Assembly (NCBI RefSeq): GCF_018362975.1
Contig: NZ_CP074371.1
Span: 1,302,001-1,366,000, forward strand
Direction of reading: 5' to 3'
DNA length: 64,000 nt
From: Nocardia tengchongensis
GTDB taxonomy: Bacteria; Actinomycetota; Actinomycetes; Mycobacteriales; Mycobacteriaceae
Positions within the stretch are counted from its first letter, which is position 1. The number at the start of each line of letters is the position of its first letter. Positions 20,882 to 29,930 of the stretch are shown here, in pieces. Made by a program: the position numbers and the translations under genes. The notes below the pieces were generated by a model that was not told the DNA's origin, ran no database searches, and worked only from the letters and a program-made list of their open reading frames with translations.

Positions 20882-20911
20882 AAGCCGCAGATCGAGTCCG
20901 ATCTGCGGCTT
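20882..20911 (+). terminator. Terminator of the tRNA operon
   Basis: A perfect 12-bp stem, 20882-20893 with 20900-20911, has a 6-nt loop. It begins six bases after tRNA-Ala. Confidence 0.75.
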
Positions 20912-20953
20912 GTGTCGTTCGGGGACGGGTTCGGTTCCAGTAGTGTGGGATTC

Positions 20954-21061
20954 ATGAAATTCGTGCTCACGATCGTGGCGATCGCCGCGGTGGCCTTCGG
21001 AATCAGCAAGCTGCGGCAGCGCAATGACGCCGATCTCTGGCACGAGGTCACCACTCGCTGA
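20954..21061 (+). CDS. DLW-39 family small membrane protein
   Basis: 35 aa. MKFVLTIVAIAAVAFGISKL is a single hydrophobic helix followed by the charged tail RQRNDADLWHEVTTR. The invariant-looking DLW motif and the position just after the tRNA-Ala gene match the small actinobacterial family named DLW-39. It is too short for routine gene finders. Its function is unknown; it is probably a single-pass membrane peptide with a cytoplasmic C-terminus. Confidence 0.8.
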   Translation: MKFVLTIVAIAAVAFGISKLRQRNDADLWHEVTTR

Positions 21062-21141
21062 AACGCCGTGACCCGCCGGAAAACGCTGTGACACGGAACA
21101 AGCGGCGGTTTTCCATTCGATTCCCGTCGTAAGGTCGAGAT

Positions 21142-22168
21142 ATGGCGTCCACTGAGATCTCCCGTCTGGTGCAGTCCGTGGTCGAGCCATATCTGCTGAG
21201 CGGACCGCGCCGGTACAACCGGCATCAGGTGGCGGATCTGACGGGGCTGCCCAACAGCGTCACCCGGCGGTTGTGGGTGGCGCTCGGCTTCCCGGCGGAT
21301 CCGGACGACGAGGCGGTGGAGTACAGCGACTCCGATATCGAGGCCGCGCAGACGTTCGCCAAGCTGCACGTGCTGGCCACCGCCGACACGCACCGTCAGA
21401 CCACCGCGGCGCGCACGCTGGGCCGGTCGATGGCGCGGCTGGCGGAGTGGCAGGTCGATCTGGTGACCGAGGAGATCCTGGATCGCATCGCGACCATCAC
21501 CCGTGAGAAGCCGGACACCGATCCGACCGAAGCCGCGCGCATCGCCACCGACGAGGTGGTGACCGAGTTCGAGACGTTGCAGCGCTACGCGTTCCGCCGG
21601 CACCTGGACGCCGCGCTGGCGCGGTCGCTGGATGCGGGAGCGGTGGCCGCGGACACGATTCGCACGCTGGCCGTCGGTTTCGCCGACATGGTGGGCTACA
21701 CCCGCCTGACCCGCCATCTGGAGGCCGATGAGCTGTCGGCCTTGCTGGAGGCTTTCGAGACGGCGACCAGCAACGCCATCGTGGCCAATGGCGGCTGGGT
21801 GATCAAGAACGTGGGTGACGAAGTCATGTTCGCGGCCCGCCACCGCGACCGACGGCGCGCGCATCGCGATCGCGGTGCAGGAGGCCGCCATCGCCTCGCA
21901 CGGCGTCACTCAGGAGCTGCGGATCGGTCTCGCCTACGGCGAGGTGCTGCAACGCTTCGGCGACCTGTACGGCTCGACGGTGAACACCGCGGCGCGGCTC
22001 ACCGGTGTGGCCCGGCCGGGCACGGTACTGGTCGATGACGGGGCGGCGGAGGCCATCGAGGCGGACACCGATTTCACGCTGCGGCATCTGGCGACGGTGC
22101 GGGTGAAGGGCATCAACCGGTTGTACGGGCATGTGCTGCGCCGCAACGAGATTCGGCCGCTGGTCTGA
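21142..22168 (+). pseudogene. Class III adenylate/guanylate cyclase, interrupted by an apparent frameshift
   Basis: The N-terminal regulatory region (about 1-170) begins MASTEISRLVQSVVEPYLL and resembles the helical region of Rv1264-type cyclases. The catalytic domain shows metal-binding FADMVGYT and KNVGDEVMF, but the frame then breaks near 21834-21844 (a CCC run). The remainder, with the catalytic STVNTAARL Asn/Arg motif, is in the +1-shifted frame and ends at 22168. Removing one C would restore 341 aa. Without the shift all core residues for cAMP synthesis are present. A sequencing error is at least as likely as real decay. A hairpin pair follows. Confidence 0.8.
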
Positions 22169-22555
22169 CTTTCCCCGGGAATGGGGGCGGGCCTCGGCGA
22201 AGGGGGGGAGTTAGCCGAGGCCCGCGTAAGGTCGGCCCGGGGGGGAGGGGCCGACGGGAACGATCCTACGCGACGAATTCGGATTGTGTGGCTATCGGGG
22301 CATCGGGTTCAAAGATTTTTTCGAGGATTTCGCGCGGTCACCGGGGGGTAGACGCGGCGGTGTGACCGAATTGCATCCTTCGCCGAATTCGGTTCGAGGG
22401 GTGGACGACTCGCGCCCACCCGCCCTCGCACCGTGAAAACGAGATGACTCACTCCGTCGATCCGGGCATACTGACCTGGATCCTCCACTCGTGTTCGACA
22501 CATCCGTCCAGTTCAGAGCTGTTGCGGCAGTCCAACTACGACAACAGGGAGAAGT
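22169..22555. other. Intergenic stretch with two hairpins
   Basis: This 387-bp gap contains two GC-rich stems, 22189-22198/22214-22223 and 22231-22238/22248-22255, which probably terminate the cyclase gene. The drrA ribosome site GGGAG lies just before its start. No gene is seen here. Confidence 0.5.
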
Positions 22556-23545
22556 ATGCCCGACGCCATAGTCGCCGAGGGTCTGGTCAAGAGGTACGGC
22601 CACCTGGTCGCGCTCGACGGCCTGGACCTGTCGGTCCCCGAAGGCACCGTGACAGCCCTGCTCGGCCCCAACGGCGCCGGTAAGACCACGGCCGTGCGGG
22701 TGCTCACCACCCTGTTGGTCCCCGATGCCGGGCATGCCGTCGTCGCCGGAGTGGACGTCCTGAAGGACCCGCAGCTGCTGCGCTCCCGCATCGGAACCTC
22801 CGGCCAGTACGCCGCCGTCGACGAATACCTCACCGGCTTCGAGAATCTGGAGATGGTCGGCCGCCTCTATCACATGGGGGTGCGGCGCAGTAAGGAGCGA
22901 GCGCGCGAGCTGCTGGACCGTTTCCGGCTCGCCGACGCCGCCGACCGGCCGGTCAAGGGCTACTCCGGCGGTATGCGCCGGCGCCTGGACCTGGCGGGCG
23001 CGCTGGTCGCGAATCCGCCGGTGCTGTTCCTCGACGAACCCACCACCGGCCTGGATCCCCGTGCGCGCCTGGATCTCTGGGACGTCATCGAGGAACTGGT
23101 GGCGGGCGGCACCACGCTGCTGCTGACCACCCAGTACCTGGAGGAGGCCGACCGGCTGGCCGACTCGATCGCCGTCATCGACCACGGCCGGGTCATCGCG
23201 GAGGGCACTTCCGACGAACTCAAGGCCATGGTCGGCGGCGACCGCATCGAGCTGGTCGTCGATCACGTGGACAACCTGGAGATCGCGCGGCAGGCGCTGG
23301 AAGGCTTGGCGGACGGCGAGATTCGGCTGGAGCCGGGACTGCGCCGCATCATCGTGCCGGTCGCGGAAGGGTCGCAGGCGCTGGTGGACGCGATCGGGCA
23401 GCTCGGCGAGCACCGGATACAGATCCACGACGTGGGTCTGCGCCGGCCCTCGCTCGACGACGTGTTCCTGGCCCTGACCGGACACCAGGCCGAGGAGCTG
23501 ATCAACGGCAACCGGTCCGCCGACGAGAAGGAGGGAGCCCGATGA
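22556..23545 (+). CDS. DrrA-type ABC transporter ATP-binding protein
   Basis: 329 aa. The nucleotide-binding domain shows Walker A GPNGAGKTTAVRVL, signature YSGGMRRRLDLA, Walker B LFLDEPTTGLDP and H-loop TTQYLEEADRLAD. The C-terminal 90 residues are the accessory domain of the daunorubicin-resistance (DrrA) subfamily, ending with the characteristic RRPSLDDVFLALTGH. It energises export by the adjacent permease. The stop overlaps the next start by 4 bp (ATGA), so translation is coupled. The substrate cannot be told from sequence. Confidence 0.93.
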   Translation: MPDAIVAEGLVKRYGHLVALDGLDLSVPEGTVTALLGPNGAGKTTAVRVLTTLLVPDAGHAVVAGVDVLKDPQLLRSRIGTSGQYAAVDEYLTGFENLEMVGRLYHMGVRRSKERARELLDRFRLADAADRPVKGYSGGMRRRLDLAGALVANPPVLFLDEPTTGLDPRARLDLWDVIEELVAGGTTLLLTTQYLEEADRLADSIAVIDHGRVIAEGTSDELKAMVGGDRIELVVDHVDNLEIARQALEGLADGEIRLEPGLRRIIVPVAEGSQALVDAIGQLGEHRIQIHDVGLRRPSLDDVFLALTGHQAEELINGNRSADEKEGAR

Positions 23546-24384
23546 GCGCCATGCTCGCGGTCGCCGAAAAGCCTTCGCTCGCACAGCGACTGGCCATGGT
23601 GATCACCGACAGCATCACCGTCACCAAACGCAATGTCATCAAGATCCGGCGGGTGCCCGACGTCCTGGTGTTCTCCACCCTGTCGCCGATCATGTTCGTG
23701 CTGTTGTTCGCCTACGTCTTCGGTTCGGCGATCACCTTGCAGGGCACGTCCTATCGCGAGTTCCTGATCGCCGGCATCTTCGCCCAGACCGTGGTGTTCG
23801 GGGCCACCTACACGGGTCTGAGCCTGGCCGAGGACATGCAGAAGGGCATCATCGACCGGTTCCGTTCGCTGCCCATGGCGCCGTCGGCGGTGCTGATCGG
23901 GCGCACCGTGGCGGACATGGTGATGAATGTGGTGAGCCTGGTCGTCATGTCGCTGACCGGGCTGGTGGTGGGCTGGCGGATTCGCGGCTCGTTCCTCGAC
24001 GCCGTGCTCGCGTATGCGCTGCTGCTGTTGTTCGCCTACGCGATGTCCTGGATCCTGGCCTTGATCGGACTGATCGTGCGGGCGCCGGAGGTGTACAACA
24101 ACGCGAACTTCATGGTGATCTTCCCGCTCACGTTCATCGCCAACACCTTCGTGCCGTCCCAGAACCTGCCCACGGTGTTGCGTGTTGTGGCGGAATGGAA
24201 TCCGGTGTCGGCGGTGACGCAGGCGACGCGCGACCTGTTCGGCAATACCAGTCCGATGGGGCCGAGCGCGGACGTCTGGCCCATGCGGCATCCGGTCGCG
24301 ACGACCCTGATGTGGGTCGTCGCGATCCTCGCGGTCTTCGTGCCGCTGGCGCTGAAGCAGTATCAGCGGTCGGTGAGTCGCTGA
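23542..24384 (+). CDS. DrrB-type ABC transporter permease
   Basis: 280 aa of the ABC-2 permease family with six predicted transmembrane segments, including FSTLSPIMFVLLFAYVFG, VVSLVVMSLTGLVVGW and LLLLFAYAMSWILALIG. The charged N-terminus contains the family feature RNVIKIRRVPDVLVFS. The late motif NTFVPSQNLPTVLRVVAEWNP is typical of DrrB. It forms an exporter with the upstream ATPase. No resistance phenotype is implied by sequence alone. Confidence 0.92.
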   Translation: MSAMLAVAEKPSLAQRLAMVITDSITVTKRNVIKIRRVPDVLVFSTLSPIMFVLLFAYVFGSAITLQGTSYREFLIAGIFAQTVVFGATYTGLSLAEDMQKGIIDRFRSLPMAPSAVLIGRTVADMVMNVVSLVVMSLTGLVVGWRIRGSFLDAVLAYALLLLFAYAMSWILALIGLIVRAPEVYNNANFMVIFPLTFIANTFVPSQNLPTVLRVVAEWNPVSAVTQATRDLFGNTSPMGPSADVWPMRHPVATTLMWVVAILAVFVPLALKQYQRSVSR

Positions 24385-24406
24385 CACCGCCGCCCGAACG
24401 ACAGTG

Positions 24407-24589
24407 TCAGCGAGTCACCGTGAGATCCGGTGTGGGCGCCGAGCCGTTGCGTGAATAGCCCAGGCGTGGCGGCTCGGCGGCCGGCGCCTGCGGTTGCGGG
24501 CGCTTGTTCACGAAGAACGCGATGACACCGCCCGCGATCGCGACGAGGGCGGCCACGATGACCTTGTTACGAACGCTCCCCAGCTCCAT
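24407..24589 (-). CDS. Small single-pass membrane protein of unknown function
   Basis: 60 aa from ATG 24587-24589 (MELGSVRNKVIVAALVAIAG). One transmembrane helix (VIVAALVAIAGGVIAFFV) is followed by a basic Pro-rich tail. No ribosome site is obvious and no family is recognised. It is convergent with drrB and sits 54 bp downstream of glmS on the same strand, so it may be a distal gene of the glmS transcript. Confidence 0.5.
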   Translation of the reverse strand: MELGSVRNKVIVAALVAIAGGVIAFFVNKRPQPQAPAAEPPRLGYSRNGSAPTPDLTVTR

Positions 24590-24643
24590 CCGACCATGCT
24601 GGCACAGCAACGCAATTCGTGCACGGACGGGTGCGCTTCGGAG

Positions 24644-26482
24644 TTACTCGACGGTAACGCTCTTGGCCAGGTTGCGCGGCTTGTCCACGTCCCGGCCCAG
24701 CGCCATGGCCGTGTGATAGGCCAGCAACTGCAACGGAATCGTGAGGATGATCGGGTCCAGTTCCGGGCACACCGCCGGGACCCGAATCACCGCGTCCGCC
24801 AGCCCATCCGGCAGATCGGTGTTGGTGACCGCGATGACCGGGCCGCCGCGCGCCTTGATCTGCTCGATGGTGGTGATGTTCTTGGCCAGCAGTTCGTCAC
24901 CGGGGACCAGCACGATGCTCGGCATCTCGGCGTCGATCAGCGCCAGCGGTCCGTGCTTGAGTTCGGAACCCTGGTACGCCTCGGCGTGGATGTAGGAGAT
25001 CTCCTTGAGCTTCTGCGCACCCTCGCGGGCCACCGGCCACGCGCGCACCCGGCCGATGAAGAACATGCTGCGCGCCTTGGCGAACTGGGACGCGATATCG
25101 GCCACCACGTCCTCGTCGGCCAGCACGGCGTCGATGGCGTCGGGCAGCGCGCGCAGCCCGGACACGATCCGCTCGCCCGCCGCGGCCGACAGATCCCGCA
25201 CCCGGCCCAGCAGCAGACCCAGCATGGCGAAGGAGACCGTCATGTTGGTGAGCGCCTTGGTCGAGGCCACCGAGACCTCCGGGCCCGCGTGCAGGAACAC
25301 GCCCGCACCGCACTCCCGCGCGATGGCGCTGCCCACCACGTTCACCGCGCCGATGACGCGGCCGCCCTTGCGCTGCAACTCCTGCACGGCGGCCAGGGTG
25401 TCCAGGGTCTCGCCCGACTGGCTGATCGCCACGTAGAGCGCGTCCGGGTCCACCACCGGGTTGCGGTAGCGGAATTCGGAGGCGGGCTCGGCGACGGCCG
25501 GAATCCGGGCCAGTTCCTCGACCAGCTGCGCGCCCAGCTGGCCCGCGTAATAGGCCGAGCCGCAGCCCAGGAAGACCACCTTGCTGATGCCGCGCAGTTC
25601 GCGTGCGTCCATGTTGAGGCCGCCCAGGTGGGCGGTGGCGAAGCGTTCGTCCAGCCGGCCGCGCAGGGCCCGGCGCACGGCGTCGGGCTGTTCGGCCATC
25701 TCCTTGCGCATGAAGTCGGGGTACCCGCCCAGCGCGTAGTCCTCGGCCGCCATGTCGATGGTGGTCGGGGTCTTGTCCGTGCGCCGGGCGTCCAGACCCA
25801 GTGTGCTGGTGCGGAATTCGTCGGCGCGCACGGTGGCCAGCTCGCCGTCGTCGAGGAACACCACCCGCTGGGTGTGGTGCACCAGGGCCGCCACATCCGA
25901 GGCCACGAACATCTCGCCGTCGCCGACGCCGAGCACGATGGGGGAGCCGTTGCGGGCCACCACCAGTTCGTCGGGGCGGCGGGCGTCGAGCACCAGCAGG
26001 CCGTAGGTGCCCTCGACCCGGCGCATGGCGGTGCGGACCGCGTCCTCGAGGGTTTCCGAACCCTCCAGGGCGGCGGCCACCAGGTGCGCGATGGCCTCGG
26101 TGTCGGTGTCGGAGACGAATTCGACGCCGTCGGCGGTCAGTGCGGCGCGCAGCACCTCGGCGTTCTCCACGATGCCGTTGTGCACGACCGCGATCCGGCC
26201 GGAGCCGTCGGTGTGCGGGTGCGCGTTGGCGTCGGAGGGTTCGCCGTGCGTGGCCCAGCGGGTGTGGGCGATGCCGACATTGCCGCGCAGCCGGGCGGCC
26301 TCGGCGTCGACGCGGTTGCGCAGGTCCTGGACCCGGCCCTGGGTCTTGGTGATGCGCAGCCGGCCGCGGTGCGGCACCGCCAGGCCCGCGGAGTCGTAGC
26401 CTCGGTACTCCAGCCGGTGCAGGCCCTCCAGCAGGACCGGGACGGCTTCACGATGCCCGATGTAACCGACGATTCCACACAT
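24644..26482 (-). CDS. glmS: Glutamine--fructose-6-phosphate aminotransferase (isomerizing)
   Basis: 612 aa. It begins MCGIVGYIG, with Cys2 as the N-terminal nucleophile of the class II glutaminase domain (about 1-220, including RWATHGEPSDANAHPH). Two SIS sugar-isomerase domains follow, with SQSGETLDTL and the C-terminal DVDKPRNLAKSVTVE. It converts fructose-6-phosphate and glutamine to glucosamine-6-phosphate, the first step toward UDP-GlcNAc. The 93-aa gene lies 14 bp upstream, so the two probably form one transcript. Confidence 0.97.
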   Translation of the reverse strand: MCGIVGYIGHREAVPVLLEGLHRLEYRGYDSAGLAVPHRGRLRITKTQGRVQDLRNRVDAEAARLRGNVGIAHTRWATHGEPSDANAHPHTDGSGRIAVVHNGIVENAEVLRAALTADGVEFVSDTDTEAIAHLVAAALEGSETLEDAVRTAMRRVEGTYGLLVLDARRPDELVVARNGSPIVLGVGDGEMFVASDVAALVHHTQRVVFLDDGELATVRADEFRTSTLGLDARRTDKTPTTIDMAAEDYALGGYPDFMRKEMAEQPDAVRRALRGRLDERFATAHLGGLNMDARELRGISKVVFLGCGSAYYAGQLGAQLVEELARIPAVAEPASEFRYRNPVVDPDALYVAISQSGETLDTLAAVQELQRKGGRVIGAVNVVGSAIARECGAGVFLHAGPEVSVASTKALTNMTVSFAMLGLLLGRVRDLSAAAGERIVSGLRALPDAIDAVLADEDVVADIASQFAKARSMFFIGRVRAWPVAREGAQKLKEISYIHAEAYQGSELKHGPLALIDAEMPSIVLVPGDELLAKNITTIEQIKARGGPVIAVTNTDLPDGLADAVIRVPAVCPELDPIILTIPLQLLAYHTAMALGRDVDKPRNLAKSVTVE

Positions 26483-26496
26483 TTGCGGTCGGACTC

Positions 26497-26778
26497 CTAC
26501 CCGTAGACGATGCGACGCAGTTGTCGTTCGGTGAAGTCGGGGGCGGCGACCCGGCGCTGCGCGAGCTCGGCCGCCAGGCGCTGCCAGATCTCGGCATTAC
26601 GGACCTGACGGCTCTGCAGTTCGGCATGTCTGCGGCGCACGAACTGCTCGGCGGTCTCGTCGAAGTATCCGACGACGTCGGCGACCACGCGGGCCGCGAC
26701 GGCGGGCGGCAGGCCGGTGGAGGCCGCCACATGGCGGACCAGATCGACCGGATCCCCGTCATTCACTCGACCGAACAT
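26497..26778 (-). CDS. Conserved hypothetical protein upstream of glmS
   Basis: 93 aa, MFGRVNDGDPVDLVRH to FTERQLRRIVYG. Soluble, helical and Arg/Val-rich; no known domain is recognised, but the C-terminal ERQLRRIVYG ending looks like a conserved actinobacterial motif. It is 14 bp upstream of glmS and divergent from ppiA with a 128-bp gap. An overlapping frame (26448-26762) on the same strand is less protein-like and was rejected. Confidence 0.6.
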   Translation of the reverse strand: MFGRVNDGDPVDLVRHVAASTGLPPAVAARVVADVVGYFDETAEQFVRRRHAELQSRQVRNAEIWQRLAAELAQRRVAAPDFTERQLRRIVYG

Positions 26779-26906
26779 GCCATGCCGGAGTCGTTTCCGC
26801 CACTTCTGTGCCCGAATCCGGGCAGGGAATCACACCCTGACGCGGATTTCACGGACTCATGTGTGCCGTTCCGAGCCGCCACCGAGCCTGCACCTATCCT
26901 GGCGGC

Positions 26907-27434
26907 GTGACCTCACCGAACCAGACCGCAGTGGCGACGTTGCACACGAACCACGGCGACATCAAGATCTCGCTCTTCGGTAACCACGCCCCCGCCACGG
27001 TCCGCAATTTCATCGGACTGGCCGACGGCTCCAAGCCGTACAGCGCCCCGAACGCCGCCGGCACCGCCGACGGGCCCTTCTACGACGGCTCGATCTTCCA
27101 CCGGGTGATCGACGGCTTCATGATCCAGGGCGGCGACCCGACCGGCACCGGCCGCGGCGGCCCGGGCTTCGAATTCAAGGACGAATTCCACCCGGAACTC
27201 CGCTTCGACCGCGGCTACCTGCTGGCCATGGCCAACGCCGGGCCCGGCACCAACGGCTCCCAGTTCTTCATCACGGTGGGCGCGCAGCCGCACCTGAACC
27301 GCAAACACACCATCTTCGGCGAGGTCCTGGACCCCGACTCCCGCAAGGTGGTCGACACCATCGCCACCATCTCGACCGACCGCAACGACCGTCCCAAGGA
27401 CGATGTGGTGATCAACAGCGTGACCATCGCCTGA
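26907..27434 (+). CDS. ppiA: Peptidyl-prolyl cis-trans isomerase, cyclophilin type
   Basis: 175 aa from GTG 26907, which places the start just before the conserved TATLHTNHGDI-like segment. The cyclophilin core contains FHRVIDGFMIQGGDPTGTGRGGPG, MANAGPGTNGSQFFIT and HTIFGEV, with the catalytic Arg in FHRV present. No signal peptide is visible, so it is cytoplasmic like M. tuberculosis PpiA (Rv0009). It catalyses proline isomerisation in folding proteins. The rhomboid gene follows 22 bp downstream and is likely co-transcribed. Confidence 0.95.
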   Translation: MTSPNQTAVATLHTNHGDIKISLFGNHAPATVRNFIGLADGSKPYSAPNAAGTADGPFYDGSIFHRVIDGFMIQGGDPTGTGRGGPGFEFKDEFHPELRFDRGYLLAMANAGPGTNGSQFFITVGAQPHLNRKHTIFGEVLDPDSRKVVDTIATISTDRNDRPKDDVVINSVTIA

Positions 27435-27456
27435 ACGGCAGTCGAAGAGGATTCAC

Positions 27457-28326
27457 ATGCAGCCCCAGCCGCCCGCACCCGCCTGCTACCGCCACCCCGA
27501 CCGGGCCACCGGTCTGGCCTGCACCAGGTGCGGGCGTCCGGCCTGCCCCGAATGCCTCACCGCGGCCGCGGTCGGCCAGCACTGCGTGGAATGCGTCCGG
27601 CAGGGCCGTGCGGATGTCCGGCCGGTGCGCAATGCCGCCGGGACCACGGTGTCGCGGATACCGCAGCCGTTCGTGACGTACACCCTGATCGCGCTCAACG
27701 TGATCGTCTTCGCGGTCACCGCGACCCAGGCGCACAGCGTGATGGACAACAAGCGGTCACAACTGTTCTACGACTGGGTGCTGGTGCCGGGCTTCGTCGG
27801 CGAGAGCGGTGGCTGGCTGCGGGTGCTCGGGTCGGGCTTCCTGCACTACGGGCCGATTCACCTGCTGGCCAATATGTTCGCGCTCTACGTGCTCGGCCCC
27901 TACTGCGAGGTGGCGCTGGGCCGGGCGCGTTTCGTGGCCGTCTACCTGGTGTCGCTGCTGGGCGGCTCGGCGGCGATCACCGCGCTGTCGGATCCGCTGA
28001 CGGCGTCGGCGGGCGCGTCGGGCGCGATCTTCGGGATCTTCGGCGCGGTGGCGGTGGTCATGCTGCGCACCCGGCAGAACCTCACCCAGATCGCGGTGCT
28101 GCTGGGGATCAACCTGGTGATCACCTTCTCGGTGCCGGGCATCTCGGTGTGGGGACACCTGGGTGGGCTGCTGGCCGGCACGGTCGCCACCGGCGGCATC
28201 CTCTATCTGCCGCGCTGGCTCGGAATTCGGGATACCCGCACCGCGCTGACCGTCGGCTGGGCCGCGGTGGCGGTGGTGGCGCTGACCGCGGTCCTGGTGA
28301 CCGCGGTGGCCGCACCCAGCCTCTAG
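27457..28326 (+). CDS. Rhomboid-family intramembrane serine protease with N-terminal zinc-ribbon
   Basis: 289 aa. The N-terminal 45 residues carry a B-box-like Cys/His set (CYRHPDR, CTRC, CPEC, CVEC). Six or seven transmembrane segments follow, with HYGPIHLLANMFALYVLG, the catalytic Ser in GASGAIFGIFGA and the catalytic His in GHLGGLLAG, forming the usual Ser-His dyad. It cleaves membrane proteins within the bilayer; its substrate is unknown. The stop codon shares CTAG with the stop of the convergent PH-domain gene. Confidence 0.93.
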   Translation: MQPQPPAPACYRHPDRATGLACTRCGRPACPECLTAAAVGQHCVECVRQGRADVRPVRNAAGTTVSRIPQPFVTYTLIALNVIVFAVTATQAHSVMDNKRSQLFYDWVLVPGFVGESGGWLRVLGSGFLHYGPIHLLANMFALYVLGPYCEVALGRARFVAVYLVSLLGGSAAITALSDPLTASAGASGAIFGIFGAVAVVMLRTRQNLTQIAVLLGINLVITFSVPGISVWGHLGGLLAGTVATGGILYLPRWLGIRDTRTALTVGWAAVAVVALTAVLVTAVAAPSL

Positions 28327-28775
28327 CGCGCCAAGTGGACCTGCAGCACCTCGAGGACATCCTCGGGGTGCGTGCCCAGATCCCAGCGGCCGAAGATGAT
28401 CAGCCTCTCCTCGCCGTGCTGGTCCACATCCATCTCCAGCATCGGCATCCGGCGACCCAGCCGCCGGTAGTGCACCACGCGGACCCGCAGCACCTGCTCG
28501 GGGGTGTAGCGCTGAGGCCCGGTCAGGCCGCGCACCACGACATGCACGGGGTCACCGGGTTCGACCGCCAGCCGCGGCCGTTGCCGCAGGCCCAGGCCGG
28601 TCAGGCCGAGCAGTCCCAGCGCGGCGATCCCGATGAGCAGGCGGCCGGGACCGTCGGTCGAGAGGATCGCGGCCGCGGCCAGCACCAGGCCGCCGATGCC
28701 GCAGGCCGCCAGCGCGGCCGGGGGTGTGGACCAGGACAGACGGGAATCGGGGCCGGTAGCGGTCACTGTCCCCAC
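28323..28775 (-). CDS. PH-domain membrane protein (Rv0010c type)
   Basis: 150 aa from GTG 28775, preceded by GAGGAAAG. Two adjacent transmembrane helices (AALAACGIGGLVLAAAAIL and LLIGIAALGLLGLTGLG) are followed by a cytoplasmic PH-like domain with VHVVVRGLTGPQRYTPEQVL and RRMPMLEMDVDQHGEERLI. The order next to crgA and ppiA matches Rv0010c. Function is unknown. A perfect DnaA box lies 13 bp upstream of its start. Confidence 0.75.
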   Translation of the reverse strand: MGTVTATGPDSRLSWSTPPAALAACGIGGLVLAAAAILSTDGPGRLLIGIAALGLLGLTGLGLRQRPRLAVEPGDPVHVVVRGLTGPQRYTPEQVLRVRVVHYRRLGRRMPMLEMDVDQHGEERLIIFGRWDLGTHPEDVLEVLQVHLAR

Positions 28776-28787
28776 TCTTTCCTCGAG

Positions 28788-28808
28788 TTGTCCACAGGCT
28801 CATCCACA
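28788..28808. promoter_or_regulatory. DnaA box pair between crgA and the PH-domain gene
   Basis: TTGTCCACA (28788-28796, perfect) and TCATCCACA (28800-28808, one mismatch) lie in direct orientation in a 98-bp gap. Confidence 0.6.
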
Positions 28809-28873
28809 GGTGTGCATGAATGACAATGGTGTAAGCCACATTCCCGGGGGAGCGGGCCACCCGTGCGGGGCAT

Positions 28874-29140
28874 TCAGCGCCAGCGCATGGTCATGATCAG
28901 ACCGACCACCATCAGGCCGAACCCGATCAGGAAGTTCCACGCACCCAGGTTGCTCATCCAGTGGATCTGCTCGTTGGCCAGGTAGTAGACGAGCAGCCAG
29001 ACCAGGCCCGCGAGCATGAAGCCGAGCATGATGGCGACGTACCAGACCGGCGACGGACCAGCCGACTTCACCCGCACGGGGGTGCGGCTCGCCGGGTTGA
29101 TCGTGTAGTCGGTCTTCTTCCGGACCTTTGACTTAGGCAT
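28874..29140 (-). CDS. crgA: Cell division protein CrgA
   Basis: 88 aa. [18 protein letters not shown] is the family N-terminus. Two transmembrane helices ([20 protein letters not shown] and [16 protein letters not shown]) are separated by the short loop [11 protein letters not shown], and the ending TMRWR is typical. CrgA recruits or stabilises septal division proteins in Mycobacterium and inhibits FtsZ rings in Streptomyces. Its position near ppiA and pabA is conserved. Confidence 0.95.
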   Translation of the reverse strand: MPKSKVRKKTDYTINPASRTPVRVKSAGPSPVWYVAIMLGFMLAGLVWLLVYYLANEQIHWMSNLGAWNFLIGFGLMVVGLIMTMRWR

Positions 29141-29289
29141 GACGTCCTCGTTTTCGGCGTTCTGTCTGCGTAGACATTATCCCGGGAACCCTGTGGAAAG
29201 TGTCGTCGGGGAGGGCCGGGGCGATTGTGGCGACACGGTTCGGTGGTATTGCATGCGACGGCAAGGGTCGCGCCAACTACTCTCGAATC

Positions 29290-29930
29290 ATGCGTGTACT
29301 GGTCGTCGACAACTACGACAGCTTCGTGTTCAACCTGGTTCAGTATCTCGGACAGCTGGGTGTGGACGCCGAGGTGTGGCGCAATGACGACCCGCAGCTC
29401 GCGGACGTGGACCAGGTCGTGCAGGACTTCGACGGGGTGCTGATCAGCCCCGGACCCGGCAGCCCCGACCGCGCCGGCGCGAGCATTCCGCTGGTCCACG
29501 CCGCCGCCCGGCACGCCACCCCGCTGCTCGGCGTGTGCCTGGGCCACCAGGCCATCGGAGAAGCCTTCGGCGCCACCGTGACCCGCGCCCCCGAACTGCT
29601 GCACGGCAAGACCAGCTCCGTCTTCCACATCGGCGCGGGCGTGCTGGCCGGTCTGCCGGACCCGTTCACCGCCACCCGCTACCACTCCCTGACCGTCCTC
29701 GAGGAAACCATGCCGCCGGAGCTGGAGGTGCTGGGCCGCACCGAATCCGGCATCGTCATGGCTCTGCGGCATCGCGATCTGCCCATCCACGGTGTGCAGT
29801 TCCATCCCGAATCCGTGCTCACCCAGGGCGGGCACCGGATGCTCGCCAACTGGCTGGCGTCTGCGGCGAACGGCCGGCGGAGGGATTGGTGCAGACCTTG
29901 GAGGCGGAGGTCGCGGCACTCGCGTCATGA
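29290..29930 (+). pseudogene. PabA/TrpG-like glutamine amidotransferase with an apparent frameshift near the C-terminus
   Basis: From ATG 29290: class I glutaminase MRVLVVDNYDSFVFNLVQYLG, oxyanion SPGPGSPD, nucleophile Cys in GVCLGHQAIGEAFG, and His/Glu in VQFHPESVLTQGG. It would supply ammonia for para-aminobenzoate or anthranilate synthesis, like Rv0013. After HRMLANWLAS the frame runs out of family sequence. The expected end (CGERPAEGLVQTLEAEVAALAS) lies in another frame and stops at 29930, overlapping the next ATG as ATGA. One base appears missing near 29857-29866. All catalytic residues precede the break. Confidence 0.85.

Noticed and set aside
20815..21909. Minus-strand frame of 364 codons ending VEPRGIEPLTPALQRQCSAN
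   Set aside because: The end is the antisense of tRNA-Ala, a well-known spurious translation, and the rest opposes the cyclase gene.
24494..26506. 670-codon plus-strand frame opposite glmS
   Set aside because: Shadow frame; glmS on the minus strand has all catalytic motifs.
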